A DNA stretch of 64,000 bases, from positions 124,001 through 188,000 of the forward strand of contig NZ_BDBD01000011.1 of assembly GCF_001612805.1 (NCBI RefSeq), in the 5' to 3' direction. This document shows positions 42,225-50,904 of the stretch, piece by piece. The position numbers and the translations under genes are program-made. The number at the start of each line of letters is the position of its first letter. Within the stretch, counting starts at the first letter, position 1. This DNA comes from Nocardia coubleae NBRC 108252 (GTDB lineage Bacteria; Actinomycetota; Actinomycetes; Mycobacteriales; Mycobacteriaceae). Under the pieces are notes generated by a model. It searched no databases. It saw nothing but the letters and a program-made list of their open reading frames with translations, and had not been told where the DNA came from.

Positions 42225-43246
42225 GATGCCGCCTTCATCGCGGTGATGTGTTTGGTCATGCTGGGGATGACGGTCTCGCCGTAGACGCGCATGGTCTCCT
42301 CCTTGTTGTCGTGTTGGAGATAGCCCGCGAACTGGTCGACACCGAGTTCGGCGAGGCGCTGCAGCTTCTTCAGATGTTCTTCGGCGGTGCCGAGGACACA
42401 GAACCGGTCGACGATGTCGTCGGTGACGAAGGCGGCGTGGGTGTTGCCCGCGCGGCCGTGCTGGTTGTAGTCGTAGCCTTCGCGACCGGCGATGTAGTCG
42501 GTCAATGCCGGTGGGACGGACCCGGATTCGCCGTAACGGGCGACGATGTCGGCGACGTGGTTGCCGACCATGCCGCCGAACCAGCGGCACTGGTCACGCA
42601 TGTGGGGCCGGTCGGTACCGATGTACATGGGTGCGGCCACACAGATCTTGACCGCGTCGGGGTCGCGCCCCGCGGCGGCGGCCGCGTCCTTGACGGTGCG
42701 GATCATCCATTCGGCGATATCGAGGTCGGCGAGCTGGAGGATGAACCCGTCGGCGACCTCACCGGTGAGCTGGAGGGCTTTGGGCCCGTAGGCGGCGACC
42801 CACACGTCGAGGGTCGAGCCCGTGCTCCACGGGAATTGCAGCACCCGTCCGTCGACTTCCACCGGGCGGGAGTTGGCGAGTTCCTTGATGACCCGGATGG
42901 ATTCACGCAGGGTCGCCAGGGTGGTCGGTTTGCCGCCGCCCACCCGGACCGCGGAGTCGCCGCGGCCGATGCCGCAGATGGTGCGGTTGCCGTAGGCCTC
43001 GTTGAGGGTGGCGTAGGTGGAGGCGGTGACCGTCCAGTCGCGGGTGGCGGGGTTGGTGACCATGGGGCCGACGGTGATGCGTTTGGTCTCGTTGAGGATC
43101 TGGCTGTAGAGCACGTACGGTTCCTGCCACAGGATGTGGGAGTCGAACGTCCACAGGTGGCTGAAGCCGTGCGCTTCGGCGAGTTTGGCCAGGTGCACCG
43201 TGCGCGCCGCAGGCGGGTCGCACTGCAGGACCGCTCCGAATTGCAT
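42221..43246 (-). CDS. LLM-class F420-dependent oxidoreductase (TIGR03842-like), 341 aa
   Basis: The luciferase-like fold is shown by HGFSHLWTFDSHILWQEPYV, TKRITVGPMVTNPATRDWTV and YGNRTICGIGRGDSAVRVGG. As I recall, this subgroup is habitually linked to hydantoinase/dihydropyrimidinase genes. ATG 43246 follows GGGAG. No dihydropyrimidine dehydrogenase (PydA or PreT/PreA) lies in the window, so this flavin- or F420-dependent enzyme is the only redox enzyme of the operon able to act on the ring. It may supply the first step or process an unusual pyrimidine. That function is inference. Confidence 0.85.
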   Translation of the reverse strand: MQFGAVLQCDPPAARTVHLAKLAEAHGFSHLWTFDSHILWQEPYVLYSQILNETKRITVGPMVTNPATRDWTVTASTYATLNEAYGNRTICGIGRGDSAVRVGGGKPTTLATLRESIRVIKELANSRPVEVDGRVLQFPWSTGSTLDVWVAAYGPKALQLTGEVADGFILQLADLDIAEWMIRTVKDAAAAAGRDPDAVKICVAAPMYIGTDRPHMRDQCRWFGGMVGNHVADIVARYGESGSVPPALTDYIAGREGYDYNQHGRAGNTHAAFVTDDIVDRFCVLGTAEEHLKKLQRLAELGVDQFAGYLQHDNKEETMRVYGETVIPSMTKHITAMKAAS

Positions 43247-43255
43247 GGTGGCTCC

Positions 43256-44677
43256 CTAGATGAGGTATTGGCAGGGGTCGCGGCGGACGAAACGTCCGTC
43301 GCCTTTGCGGCCGAGGTAGGTGTTGTCGTCGACGACGACCTTGCCTCGCGAGAGCACGGTGTCGACGTGGCCGTCGATCTCGTAGCCCTCCCAGGCGGAG
43401 TGGTCCATGTTCATGTGGTGGGTGGCGTCGACGCCGATGGAGGTATGGCCGTCGGGGTCGTAGATCACCACGTCGGCGTCGGCGCCGGGGGCAAGGACGC
43501 CCTTGCGGCCGTATAGCCCGAACATGCGCGCGGGGGTGGTCGCGGTGATCTCCACCCAGCGTTCGAGGCTGATCTTGCCGTCGACCACACCCTGGTACAT
43601 GAGATCCATGCGGTGTTCGACGGAGCCGATGCCGTTGGGGATCTTGGAGAAGTCGCCGATGCCCATGTCCTTCTGCCCCTTCATGCAGAACGGGCAGTGA
43701 TCGGTGGACACCATCTGCAGGTCGTTGGTGCGCAACGCCTGCCACGCTTCGTCCTGGTGGTGGTCGTGCTTGGAACGCAGCGGCGTGGAGCACACCCATT
43801 TGGCGCCCTCGAAACCCGGCGCGCCCAGCTGGTCCTCCAGCGACAGGTACAGGTACTGCGGGCAGGTCTCACCGAAGACGTTCTGGCCGCGGTCGCGTGC
43901 GGCGGCGAGCTGGGCGACGGCCTGCTTGGCCGACACGTGCACCACATACAGCGGCGCGCCGGTGAGTTTGGCGAGCATGATCGCCCGGTGGGTGGCCTCC
44001 TCCTCGAGCTCCCAGGCGCGCGCGATGCCGTGGTAGTAGGGGTCGGTCTTGCCCTGGGCGAGCAGCTGGCCGACGAGCACGTCGATCGCGGGCCCGTTCT
44101 CGGCGTGCATCATGGTGAGCAGGCCGGTGTCGGCGCCGGTCTGCATGGCGCGCAGGATCTGGGCGTCGTCGCTGTAGAACACGCCGGGGTAGGCCATGAA
44201 CAGTTTGAAGCTGCTGATGCCTTCGCCGGGCAGTTCGCGCATGGCGCGCAGGGATTCGTCGTTGACGTCGCCGATGATCTGGTGGAACGAGTAGTCGATC
44301 GCGCATTCGCCCGCGGCCATGTCGTGCCAGGTCTGCAGGCTGTCCTGGACTCGCTCACCGAATTTCTGGACAGCGAAGTCGATGATGGTGGTCGTCCCGC
44401 CCCAGGCGGCGGCGCGGGTGCCGGTTTCGAAGGTGTCGGCGGCGGTGGTGCCGCCGAAGGGCATCGACATGTGGGTGTGGGCGTCGATGCCGCCGGGGAT
44501 GACGTATTTGCCGGTCGCGTCGATCACGCGATCGACCGTTTCCGTCAGATTCGCACCGAGGACGGTGCTGCCGGGTTCGAGGAGGGCGACGATGCGTTCA
44601 CCGTCGATGAGCACATCGGCCGCGCCGCGCCCGGTCGCCGAGACGACGGTGCCGCCGGTGATCAATGTTGTTGCCAC
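43256..44677 (-). CDS. dihydropyrimidinase/hydantoinase, 473 aa
   Basis: A cyclic amidohydrolase with the metal-binding H67-x-H69 in GGIDAHTHMSMPFGGTTAAD, the carboxylated Lys158 in SSFKLFMAYPG, and later metal His residues in VHVSAKQA and STDHCPFC. It opens dihydrouracil, dihydrothymine or hydantoins. The start is GTG 44677 behind GAAAGGA; the frame is open to 44758. It lies 16 bases downstream of the amidohydrolase gene, the next enzyme of the same pathway. Confidence 0.93.
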   Translation of the reverse strand: MATTLITGGTVVSATGRGAADVLIDGERIVALLEPGSTVLGANLTETVDRVIDATGKYVIPGGIDAHTHMSMPFGGTTAADTFETGTRAAAWGGTTTIIDFAVQKFGERVQDSLQTWHDMAAGECAIDYSFHQIIGDVNDESLRAMRELPGEGISSFKLFMAYPGVFYSDDAQILRAMQTGADTGLLTMMHAENGPAIDVLVGQLLAQGKTDPYYHGIARAWELEEEATHRAIMLAKLTGAPLYVVHVSAKQAVAQLAAARDRGQNVFGETCPQYLYLSLEDQLGAPGFEGAKWVCSTPLRSKHDHHQDEAWQALRTNDLQMVSTDHCPFCMKGQKDMGIGDFSKIPNGIGSVEHRMDLMYQGVVDGKISLERWVEITATTPARMFGLYGRKGVLAPGADADVVIYDPDGHTSIGVDATHHMNMDHSAWEGYEIDGHVDTVLSRGKVVVDDNTYLGRKGDGRFVRRDPCQYLI

Positions 44678-44693
44678 GGTGATCCTTTCCGGC

Positions 44694-45542
44694 TCAGGGC
44701 GCCACGATCGAGGAGTAGGAGTCGGGGCGGCGGTCGCGGTAGAACTGCCAGTCGCCACGCACCTCCCGCACCACGTCGAGGTCGATCTCGCGGATCACCA
44801 GTTCCTCGGTGCCGGTGGATGCGACCTCGCCGACGAAATTGCCGCGCGGGTCGACGAAGTAGGAACTGCCGTAGAAGGTCACCGCGTCGTCGCCGAATTC
44901 GTCGCTCTCGGTGCCGATCCGGTTGTTGGCGGCGATGAAGTACTGATTGGCGGCCGCCGCGGCCGGCTGTTCGAGTTCCCAGAGCCGGTTGGACAGGCCG
45001 GGTTTGGTGGCCGAGGGGTTGAAGACGAGTTCTGCGCCGGCCAAGCCGAGGGCGCGCCAGCCTTCGGGGAAGTGGCGGTCGTAGCAGATGTAGACGCCGA
45101 TCTTGCCGACGGCGGTGTCGAACACCGGGTAGCCGAGGTTGCCGGGCCGGAAGTAGAACTTCTCCCAGAAGCTGGGCAGGTGGGGGATGTGGTGCTTGCG
45201 GTATTTGCCCAGGTAGGTGCCGTCGGCGTCGATCACGGCGGCGGTGTTGTAGAGGACACCGGGCTGGTCTTCCTCGTACACCGGCAGCACGATCACGATG
45301 TTGTGCTCACGCGCCAAGGCGGCGAACCGTTCGGTGGTGGGGCCCGGCACCGATTCGGCGTATTCGTAGTACTTCTTGTCCTGCACATTGCCGAAATACG
45401 GCCCGTAGAACAGTTCCTGGAAGCAGATCACCTGAACGCCTTCGGCGGCTGCCTGCTCGACGAACTTCTCATGTTTGGCGAGCATCGATTCTTTGTCGCC
45501 GGTCCAGGTGGCCTGTGTGATGGCTGCTTTGATGATCGTCAC
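44694..45542 (-). CDS. N-carbamoyl-beta-alanine amidohydrolase, nitrilase family, 282 aa
   Basis: The nitrilase triad is visible: Glu in CFQELFYGPYFG, Lys in LGKYRKHHIPHLP, Cys in IGVYICYDRHFPEGWRALG. The FYFRPGNLGYPVFDT stretch is typical of beta-ureidopropionases and plant-type N-carbamoylputrescine amidases. It hydrolyses the ring-opened carbamoyl product to beta-alanine, CO2 and ammonia. GTG 45542 follows CAGGAGA. It is the first gene of the operon and faces a MocR regulator. Confidence 0.92.
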   Translation of the reverse strand: MTIIKAAITQATWTGDKESMLAKHEKFVEQAAAEGVQVICFQELFYGPYFGNVQDKKYYEYAESVPGPTTERFAALAREHNIVIVLPVYEEDQPGVLYNTAAVIDADGTYLGKYRKHHIPHLPSFWEKFYFRPGNLGYPVFDTAVGKIGVYICYDRHFPEGWRALGLAGAELVFNPSATKPGLSNRLWELEQPAAAAANQYFIAANNRIGTESDEFGDDAVTFYGSSYFVDPRGNFVGEVASTGTEELVIREIDLDVVREVRGDWQFYRDRRPDSYSSIVAP

Positions 45543-45588
45543 CGGTCGATCTCCTGCCTAGGATTTGGGTTATGTTATCGTCAGCACT

Positions 45589-45607
45589 AAACATTTCTTG
45601 AATGTTT
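45589..45607. promoter_or_regulatory. inverted repeat in the pyrimidine/MocR divergent promoter
   Basis: AAACATT-TCTTG-AATGTTT: perfect 7-base arms with a 5-base centre. The site is AT-rich in very GC-rich DNA and placed midway between the divergent starts, so it is a good candidate operator for the MocR regulator. Confidence 0.6.
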
Positions 45608-45657
45608 CACCCAATGCCGGGAAGTGTAAATCTCGAGGGGCCGACGGCGAGGGAAAA

Positions 45658-47019
45658 GTGGACAAGAAGATCCGGATCGATGATCCGACGCCCGCCGGGA
45701 TCGCCGGTGCGATCGCCCGGCTCATCACCAGCGGTGAACTGCGCCCGGGTGATCGGCTCCCCACGGTGCGCGAACTGTCCGCGCAGCTGGGAGTGAGTCC
45801 GGCGACCGTGAGCCACGGGTGGCGGGCGCTGGCCCAGGCCGGGCTGGTTGTTTCCAAGGGGCGCAGCGGAACCTTCGTCACCGGGGTGCCTCGCGCGGCC
45901 CCGACGCGTGCGGGCGGTATGACCGGTGGGGCCGAGTCCGCGCGCCTGGATCTGTCGCTCGGCACGCCCGATCCCGCCCTGCTCCCCGAGGTCGGATCGC
46001 TTCTCGCGCAGGTGGCTTCGCGTGCGGAGAGCACCGACTATCACCAGCCACCGGTGGTTCCCGAGCTCGGTCGGCTGCTGCAGGCCGACTGGCCGACGGG
46101 GTCGGGTGGGTTGACCGTCGTCGACGGGGCGATGGACGCGGTGGCGCGCAGCCTGGCCGCGGTGGTGCGCTTCGGTGATCGGGTGATCGTCGAGAACCCG
46201 ACCTTCCCGCATTTCCTCGACTACCTCGACACCATCGGTGTACAGGCCGTCCCGGTGGCGATGGATGAAAACGGTGTGCTGCCGGACGAATTGGCGCGCG
46301 CTCTCACGCTCGCGCCCGCCGCCGCCGTCCTGCAGCCACGTGCCCAGAATCCGACCGGTGCGTCCATGACCGCCGAGCGCGCCGAGACGCTCGCCAGGAT
46401 CCTCGGTCGCAGCGAGCATCGGTGCATGGTCGTCGAGGACGACCATTCTGGTGCGATCGTCGCCGCCCCCGACATCAGCCTCGGCCGCTGGCTACCCGAC
46501 CAGGTGCTGCACGTGCGGAGTTTCTCCAAATCCCACGGCCCCGACCTGCGCATCGCCGCCCTCTCGGGCCCCGAGGAGGTGATCGACCGCATCGTCGCCA
46601 CCCGCATGCTCGGCCCAGGCTGGACACCGCGCATCCTGCAACGTCTGCTGTACGAACTCCTGCGTGACGACACCGCGAACAGCACTGTCTCGCAAGCGCG
46701 TACGGAGTACGCCAGTCGGCGACGCGCACTCACCGGCGCTTTGAGCCGGCACGGTGTGGCGGTCGCCGACGGGGACGGACTCAATGCCTGGGTGCCGGTG
46801 ACGGATGAACGCTCGGCGCTGGTTCACCTGGCGGCCAACGGTATTCGGGTGGCTCCGGGCGGTCCTTTCCTGGTGGGTGAGGAGGCGGGTCAGCCGCAGG
46901 CGGTGCGTGTGACCGTCGCACCCTTGCGGGACGGCATCGACGATGTGGCACGAATCCTCGCCACTGCTGCCCAGCCACCGCGGCAATCGGAGTACTTCTC
47001 GTTGCATACAGGGCGTTGA
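45658..47019 (+). CDS. MocR/PdxR-type regulator (GntR DNA-binding plus aminotransferase fold), 453 aa
   Basis: A winged helix of the GntR type opens the protein: AGAIARLITSGELRPGDRLP then VRELSAQLGVSPATVSHGWR. A class I aminotransferase-like domain follows, with the PLP-lysine region VRSFSKSHGPDLRIAALSGP. GTG 45658 lies behind GAGGG. MocR proteins sense amino compounds through PLP; beta-alanine or beta-aminoisobutyrate, products of the divergent operon, are natural candidates. Confidence 0.9.
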   Translation: MDKKIRIDDPTPAGIAGAIARLITSGELRPGDRLPTVRELSAQLGVSPATVSHGWRALAQAGLVVSKGRSGTFVTGVPRAAPTRAGGMTGGAESARLDLSLGTPDPALLPEVGSLLAQVASRAESTDYHQPPVVPELGRLLQADWPTGSGGLTVVDGAMDAVARSLAAVVRFGDRVIVENPTFPHFLDYLDTIGVQAVPVAMDENGVLPDELARALTLAPAAAVLQPRAQNPTGASMTAERAETLARILGRSEHRCMVVEDDHSGAIVAAPDISLGRWLPDQVLHVRSFSKSHGPDLRIAALSGPEEVIDRIVATRMLGPGWTPRILQRLLYELLRDDTANSTVSQARTEYASRRRALTGALSRHGVAVADGDGLNAWVPVTDERSALVHLAANGIRVAPGGPFLVGEEAGQPQAVRVTVAPLRDGIDDVARILATAAQPPRQSEYFSLHTGR

Positions 47020-47046
47020 CGAGGCCTGCCCGCCCTTCTAGGTGAG

Positions 47047-47068
47047 TTGTCCAACTAACTCTGGACAA
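47047..47068. promoter_or_regulatory. inverted repeat upstream of haloalkane dehalogenase (site 1)
   Basis: TTGTCCA-N8-TGGACAA, perfect 7-base arms. The centre contains ACTAACT, which recurs in the second repeat 50 bases downstream. Confidence 0.5.
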
Positions 47069-47095
47069 AACAGGGAGGCGCTCGCTAATGTCGGG

Positions 47096-47117
47096 GTCAG
47101 TTAGTCAACTAACTGAC
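47096..47117. promoter_or_regulatory. inverted repeat upstream of haloalkane dehalogenase (site 2)
   Basis: Perfect 10-base arms, GTCAGTTAGT and ACTAACTGAC, around CA. Size and symmetry are typical of a TetR-family operator. It lies 64 bases before the start codon. No TetR gene is adjacent. Confidence 0.65.
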
Positions 47118-47181
47118 GGCCGATTCCGCCCGACCCTGTCGATCGGGATCGCCTCCTGTCTCCACCGCTGAAAGGACCACC

Positions 47182-48066
47182 ATGCCTGTCACCCGTGTAC
47201 TCGACTCGACCATCTACCACCGTGAAACCGGCACCGGCGCACCGATCGTGTTCCTGCACGGCAACCCCACCTCGTCGTACCTGTGGCGCAATGTTCTGCC
47301 CGGTGTCGGCGCCGGTCGCCTGCTCGCTCCTGACCTGATCGGCATGGGCGAGTCGGGAAAGCCTGCGATCGACTACAGCTTCGACGACCATGCGCGCTAC
47401 CTGGATGCCTGGATCGAGGCGATGGGGTTGGACAGTATGGTGCTTGTCGGCCACGACTGGGGTGGCGCGCTCGCCTTCGACTGGGCAGCACGGCATCCGG
47501 ATCGGGTGCGCGGGGTCGCGTTCACCGAGACCATCATCAAACCCATGAGCTGGGAGGAGTTCCCCGAAGCCGGTCGCGATCTGTGGCGTGCGATCCGGAC
47601 CGACGGTGTGGGCGAGTCCATCTTCCTCGAGGATTCGTTCGTCCGAGACGGGCTCGCCACCATCTCGGATCGGCTCGAGCCCGCCGACCTGGCGGTGTAC
47701 CAGCGCCCGTTCCCGACGCGGGAGAGCAGAATTCCCGTGCTGCGCTTCGCCCGATCGATGCCGCTGGACGGAACGCCGACCGATGTCGTCGCGCGCGCCG
47801 AAGCGTACGACGAATGGCTCGCGTCCAGCCCGGACGTGCCGAAGCTGATGGTGAACTTCACCCCCGCCTACGGTGCGATGACCGAACCCGCCGTCATCGA
47901 CTGGTGCGCGAAAACCATTTCCGCCCTGCATATTCGGCAGTACGACGAGGTCGCCGGCCACCACACTCCCGAGGATCAGCCGGATCTGCTGGCGGCTGCC
48001 ATCTGCGAGTGGCTCGACCGCAATGATCTGCGCCGGCAGGTACATCATGCCGAGGCGCTGGTCTGA
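47182..48066 (+). CDS. haloalkane dehalogenase, 294 aa
   Basis: An alpha/beta hydrolase with the complete haloalkane dehalogenase set: halide-binding Asn28 (HGNPTSSYLWRN), nucleophile Asp92 and halide-binding Trp93 (VGHDWGG), acid Glu116 (FTETI), and catalytic His260/261 (AGHHTPEDQPD). This pattern matches subfamily II (DhaA/LinB). It cleaves carbon-halogen bonds hydrolytically in the cytosol. ATG 47182 follows GAAAGGA. Two strong inverted repeats precede it. Confidence 0.9.
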   Translation: MPVTRVLDSTIYHRETGTGAPIVFLHGNPTSSYLWRNVLPGVGAGRLLAPDLIGMGESGKPAIDYSFDDHARYLDAWIEAMGLDSMVLVGHDWGGALAFDWAARHPDRVRGVAFTETIIKPMSWEEFPEAGRDLWRAIRTDGVGESIFLEDSFVRDGLATISDRLEPADLAVYQRPFPTRESRIPVLRFARSMPLDGTPTDVVARAEAYDEWLASSPDVPKLMVNFTPAYGAMTEPAVIDWCAKTISALHIRQYDEVAGHHTPEDQPDLLAAAICEWLDRNDLRRQVHHAEALV

Positions 48067-48268
48067 CCCTGTGCGCTGCGGCGTTTGTCAGCCACCTCGG
48101 CTATCCGCAGTAAGGGTGCGCGCCCCCGGCCATCGGATCGAATGCGCCGCCCAGGCAGCCGACTGCCCCTTCGGCGCCGCTTCGAAGAAGACGGACTCAC
48201 CCGCATCGGCCAGTCGAAGGCGAGCGCACCACCCCTGAATCGCACTCGCGGTTCTCGGGTGGGGGCTG

Positions 48269-49075
48269 GTGGCATTGCCATACTTCGACCATGCAGTCTT
48301 CGCACCGCGCGGTCGGTGGCCCAGCGTATCGGGCCGCTCCTGGGCAGAACACATGACCGGATGGATCGGGACGATGCTGTTGCGGCCCGGGTTGATGGTG
48401 CTGACGGGTGAGGTCGGAACCACGGCGCTGCATGCGCACCACACGGTGCAGATCATGCAGAGCGAGTCCGCGTTCCGTATCGGTGACGCACACGGATCGA
48501 CCGCGAGCTGCCGGGCCGCGGTGATTCCGCCGAACACCAGCCACCGAGTCGTCGAGGGCACCGCCTCGGCGACATTGATCCACTTGGCGCCCGAAGCGGC
48601 GGTGGCGACCGCGCTGTGTCGCGATCCCGCGGATGCGGTCGATGTCTGGGTGCGTCACGGGGCGATGTTCAGCTGCGGCCCGATCGGAATGACTGCCCTT
48701 GTCACCGGCGCCGGCGAGCCCGGCCGTAGCGCCTGGCATCCGGCGGTGCGCCGTTCCTTGGCCGATTTGCCCGGGCTCCTCGCCGACGGCCCGGTGCGGT
48801 TCGGTGAACTCGCCCATCGGGCGGGGCTGTCGGAGAGCCGACTGGCGCACCTGTTCTCGGCCGAAGTGGGGCTTCCGTTCCGGGCGTACGTGCGTTGGCT
48901 GCGGATGCAGCACGCAATCCGGCTGTTCGCCGCAGGTCGGACCCTCACCGAGGCCGCTCATGGTGCCGGATTCGCCGACAGCGCCCATCTGAACCGCGTC
49001 TGCCACAGCATGTTCGGCGCAGCCCCGTCGCACTTCGGGCAGCTGCGGTTGGTGGACGAACTCGACGGCCCGTAG
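48269..49075 (+). CDS. AraC-family transcriptional regulator, 268 aa
   Basis: The C-terminal double helix-turn-helix reads RFGELAHRAGLSESRLAHLF then GLPFRAYVRWLRMQHAIRLF and HGAGFADSAHLNRVCHSMFG. The N-terminal half is a cupin-like sensor (LHAHHTVQIMQSESAF, VIPPNTSHRVVEG). GTG 48269 follows a G-rich stretch; ATG 48353 is an alternative. It precedes a DUF3703 gene by 70 bases. Confidence 0.8.
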   Translation: MALPYFDHAVFAPRGRWPSVSGRSWAEHMTGWIGTMLLRPGLMVLTGEVGTTALHAHHTVQIMQSESAFRIGDAHGSTASCRAAVIPPNTSHRVVEGTASATLIHLAPEAAVATALCRDPADAVDVWVRHGAMFSCGPIGMTALVTGAGEPGRSAWHPAVRRSLADLPGLLADGPVRFGELAHRAGLSESRLAHLFSAEVGLPFRAYVRWLRMQHAIRLFAAGRTLTEAAHGAGFADSAHLNRVCHSMFGAAPSHFGQLRLVDELDGP

Positions 49076-49146
49076 CAGGTTTGTTCAAGCAGGCGCCGCG
49101 GTGGACAGCAACGCTGTCGGGAGGCAATCCAACTCAGGAGGTCCCC

Positions 49147-49506
49147 ATGTCCCGCATGCCTGCCGGCGTCCGATCCGCGTTCGAAGCCGAACTGAACCGC
49201 GCTCGCCTGACCACTGATATCGACGAGATGTGGCACGCCCTCGAACGGGCCCACATCCTGTCGCAGGAGTGGGCGTGGCCGCACACTCGCGCACATTGGG
49301 AGATGCTCCGACTCGCCATCCGCTGCCGCGACCGTCATGAAGTCGTCGGCCAGGTGCTCCGACTCGCGTTCGGCGGCATCGCGTCCGCAACCGGCCGCGC
49401 GCCGCTCGGCAACAACGGTAGGTCAGATGTCGGCCCCTTCACGCCCATGCCGATCCCTGAAGATCTCCTTGCCATACTTGCCGCGGGTGCTACCGCCGCA
49501 CGATGA
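49147..49506 (+). CDS. DUF3703 family protein, 119 aa
   Basis: ATG 49147 follows AGGAGG. Family features are RARLTTDIDEMWHALERAHI, LSQEWAWPHTRAHWEMLRLA and LGNNGRSDVGPFTPMPIP. Function is unknown; members often lie near metal or stress genes. Here it follows an AraC gene and may be its target. Confidence 0.8.
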   Translation: MSRMPAGVRSAFEAELNRARLTTDIDEMWHALERAHILSQEWAWPHTRAHWEMLRLAIRCRDRHEVVGQVLRLAFGGIASATGRAPLGNNGRSDVGPFTPMPIPEDLLAILAAGATAAR

Positions 49507-49650
49507 CGAAGACCCCGCCGTTGTCGTGAGCGGCTCCGACGCCCCGCCGCGAACCTCCTGCCGCATTCGGTACCGAACCGAAGTACCCGACGGCAGGGAC
49601 CACGGCACGATCGAGGAGAACACGAACCGCGAACCCGGCATCACCGCGTG

Positions 49651-50844
49651 TCAGAGGCCGAGTTTGGTGACGGCGTTGTCTTCGAGGGGGTTGGCGGTGC
49701 GGATGTAGCCGTGGACGGTGCGCGGGTTGGACCAGCGGCCCTGGCGCATGATTTCGCGGTCGCTGGCGCCGCCGAGAGCGGCTTGGGTGGCGAAACCGGC
49801 GCGTAGGGAGTGGCCGGAGAACAGGTCGGGGTCGAGGCCTGCGCGGGCGGCGTAGCGTTTGACCAGTTCGGCGACGGCGCGGCCGGACAGGGCGGTGGGG
49901 GCGATGGTGCCGTGCCGGTTGACAGTGGGGAACAAGGGGCGGTGGGGGTCGCCGCTCAGCGTGGTGCCGGTGAAGCCGTGGCAGCGGTGGATGGTGGTGT
50001 CGGTGATCGGGTTCGCGGTGACCCAAGTGCGCAGATCAGCTGTGCTGGAATGGTTTTCGAGGAGCTGCACCCAGTCGGCGAAGGCGCAGACGGGGCAGGT
50101 GTGCGGGTGTTTACCGCGTGGCAGGGCGACGCGCTGTTCGCTCGCGCCGGTGGGGTCGGTTTTGGTGGTCGGCAGGTGCACGATCAGCAGTGGTTCACCG
50201 GTGTGGTGATCGGTGCGTACCTGGACGTCGCCGATGCGCAGGGCGGCCAGTTCGCTGCGTCGCAGCGCACCGGCGAAACCGACCAGCAGGGCGAGGGCGT
50301 CGCGGCGGCGGGCCGGTTCGGTCGGCCAGCCGGGGGCGGGGAGTTCGGCGAGGAGCTGTTCGAGGGTGTGCAGCAGGACCGGGCGTTTGCGGGTCGGTGG
50401 GGTGCGGCGGGTGCGCCGGATGCCACGCAGGGTGAGGCGCACGACGTCGGACCTGGTCGGGGAGGGCAAACCGTTGGCCGCGTGCACGGCGGAGATAGCG
50501 GCGGATTTGCGGTCGAGGGTGGCGGGGCTGAATGCCCACGTGCCGTTCTCGCGGCGGGCGTCGGCGGCCGCGGCCAGATACACCGCCACGTCCAGGGGGT
50601 CGGCGGGCAGCGCCTGGCGGTGTTCGCCCGCGCACCAGCCCGCCCACGCGATCCAGTCGGTGCGGTACGCGCGCAAGGTGTTGGCCGACTGTGATGCTTC
50701 GAGATAGCGGCGTAGCGCGCCCGCTTGGTCGTCGTCGAAGCGTTCACCGACGAGCCGTAGTGCGGCGGTGTCGATCAGGACGCTGCGCACGCCGCGGCGT
50801 AGTTCGGTGCGGACCCGTTCGGGTAGCACGACCGCCTCGCTCAC
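49651..50844 (-). CDS. tyrosine recombinase/integrase, 397 aa
   Basis: GTG 50844 follows GAGGAGG. The catalytic residues are all visible: Arg195 (GALRRSEL), His345 and Arg348 (GHSLRAGF), Trp371 (GRWSN) and Tyr380 (VHGY). The N-terminal core-binding domain contains SANTLRAYRTDWIAWAGWCA. A CPVC pair (250-253) is an extra feature. No tRNA, att repeat or phage gene is adjacent; only a small unknown gene precedes it. It may be an orphan integrase or a lone recombinase from a plasmid-derived insert. Confidence 0.88.
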   Translation of the reverse strand: MSEAVVLPERVRTELRRGVRSVLIDTAALRLVGERFDDDQAGALRRYLEASQSANTLRAYRTDWIAWAGWCAGEHRQALPADPLDVAVYLAAAADARRENGTWAFSPATLDRKSAAISAVHAANGLPSPTRSDVVRLTLRGIRRTRRTPPTRKRPVLLHTLEQLLAELPAPGWPTEPARRRDALALLVGFAGALRRSELAALRIGDVQVRTDHHTGEPLLIVHLPTTKTDPTGASEQRVALPRGKHPHTCPVCAFADWVQLLENHSSTADLRTWVTANPITDTTIHRCHGFTGTTLSGDPHRPLFPTVNRHGTIAPTALSGRAVAELVKRYAARAGLDPDLFSGHSLRAGFATQAALGGASDREIMRQGRWSNPRTVHGYIRTANPLEDNAVTKLGL

Positions 50845-50904
50845 CGCAGCCCTCCTCGCCCGCGTCGTCGCCGCTGATCTACGGCGCGCCCAGCTTAATC
50901 CGGG

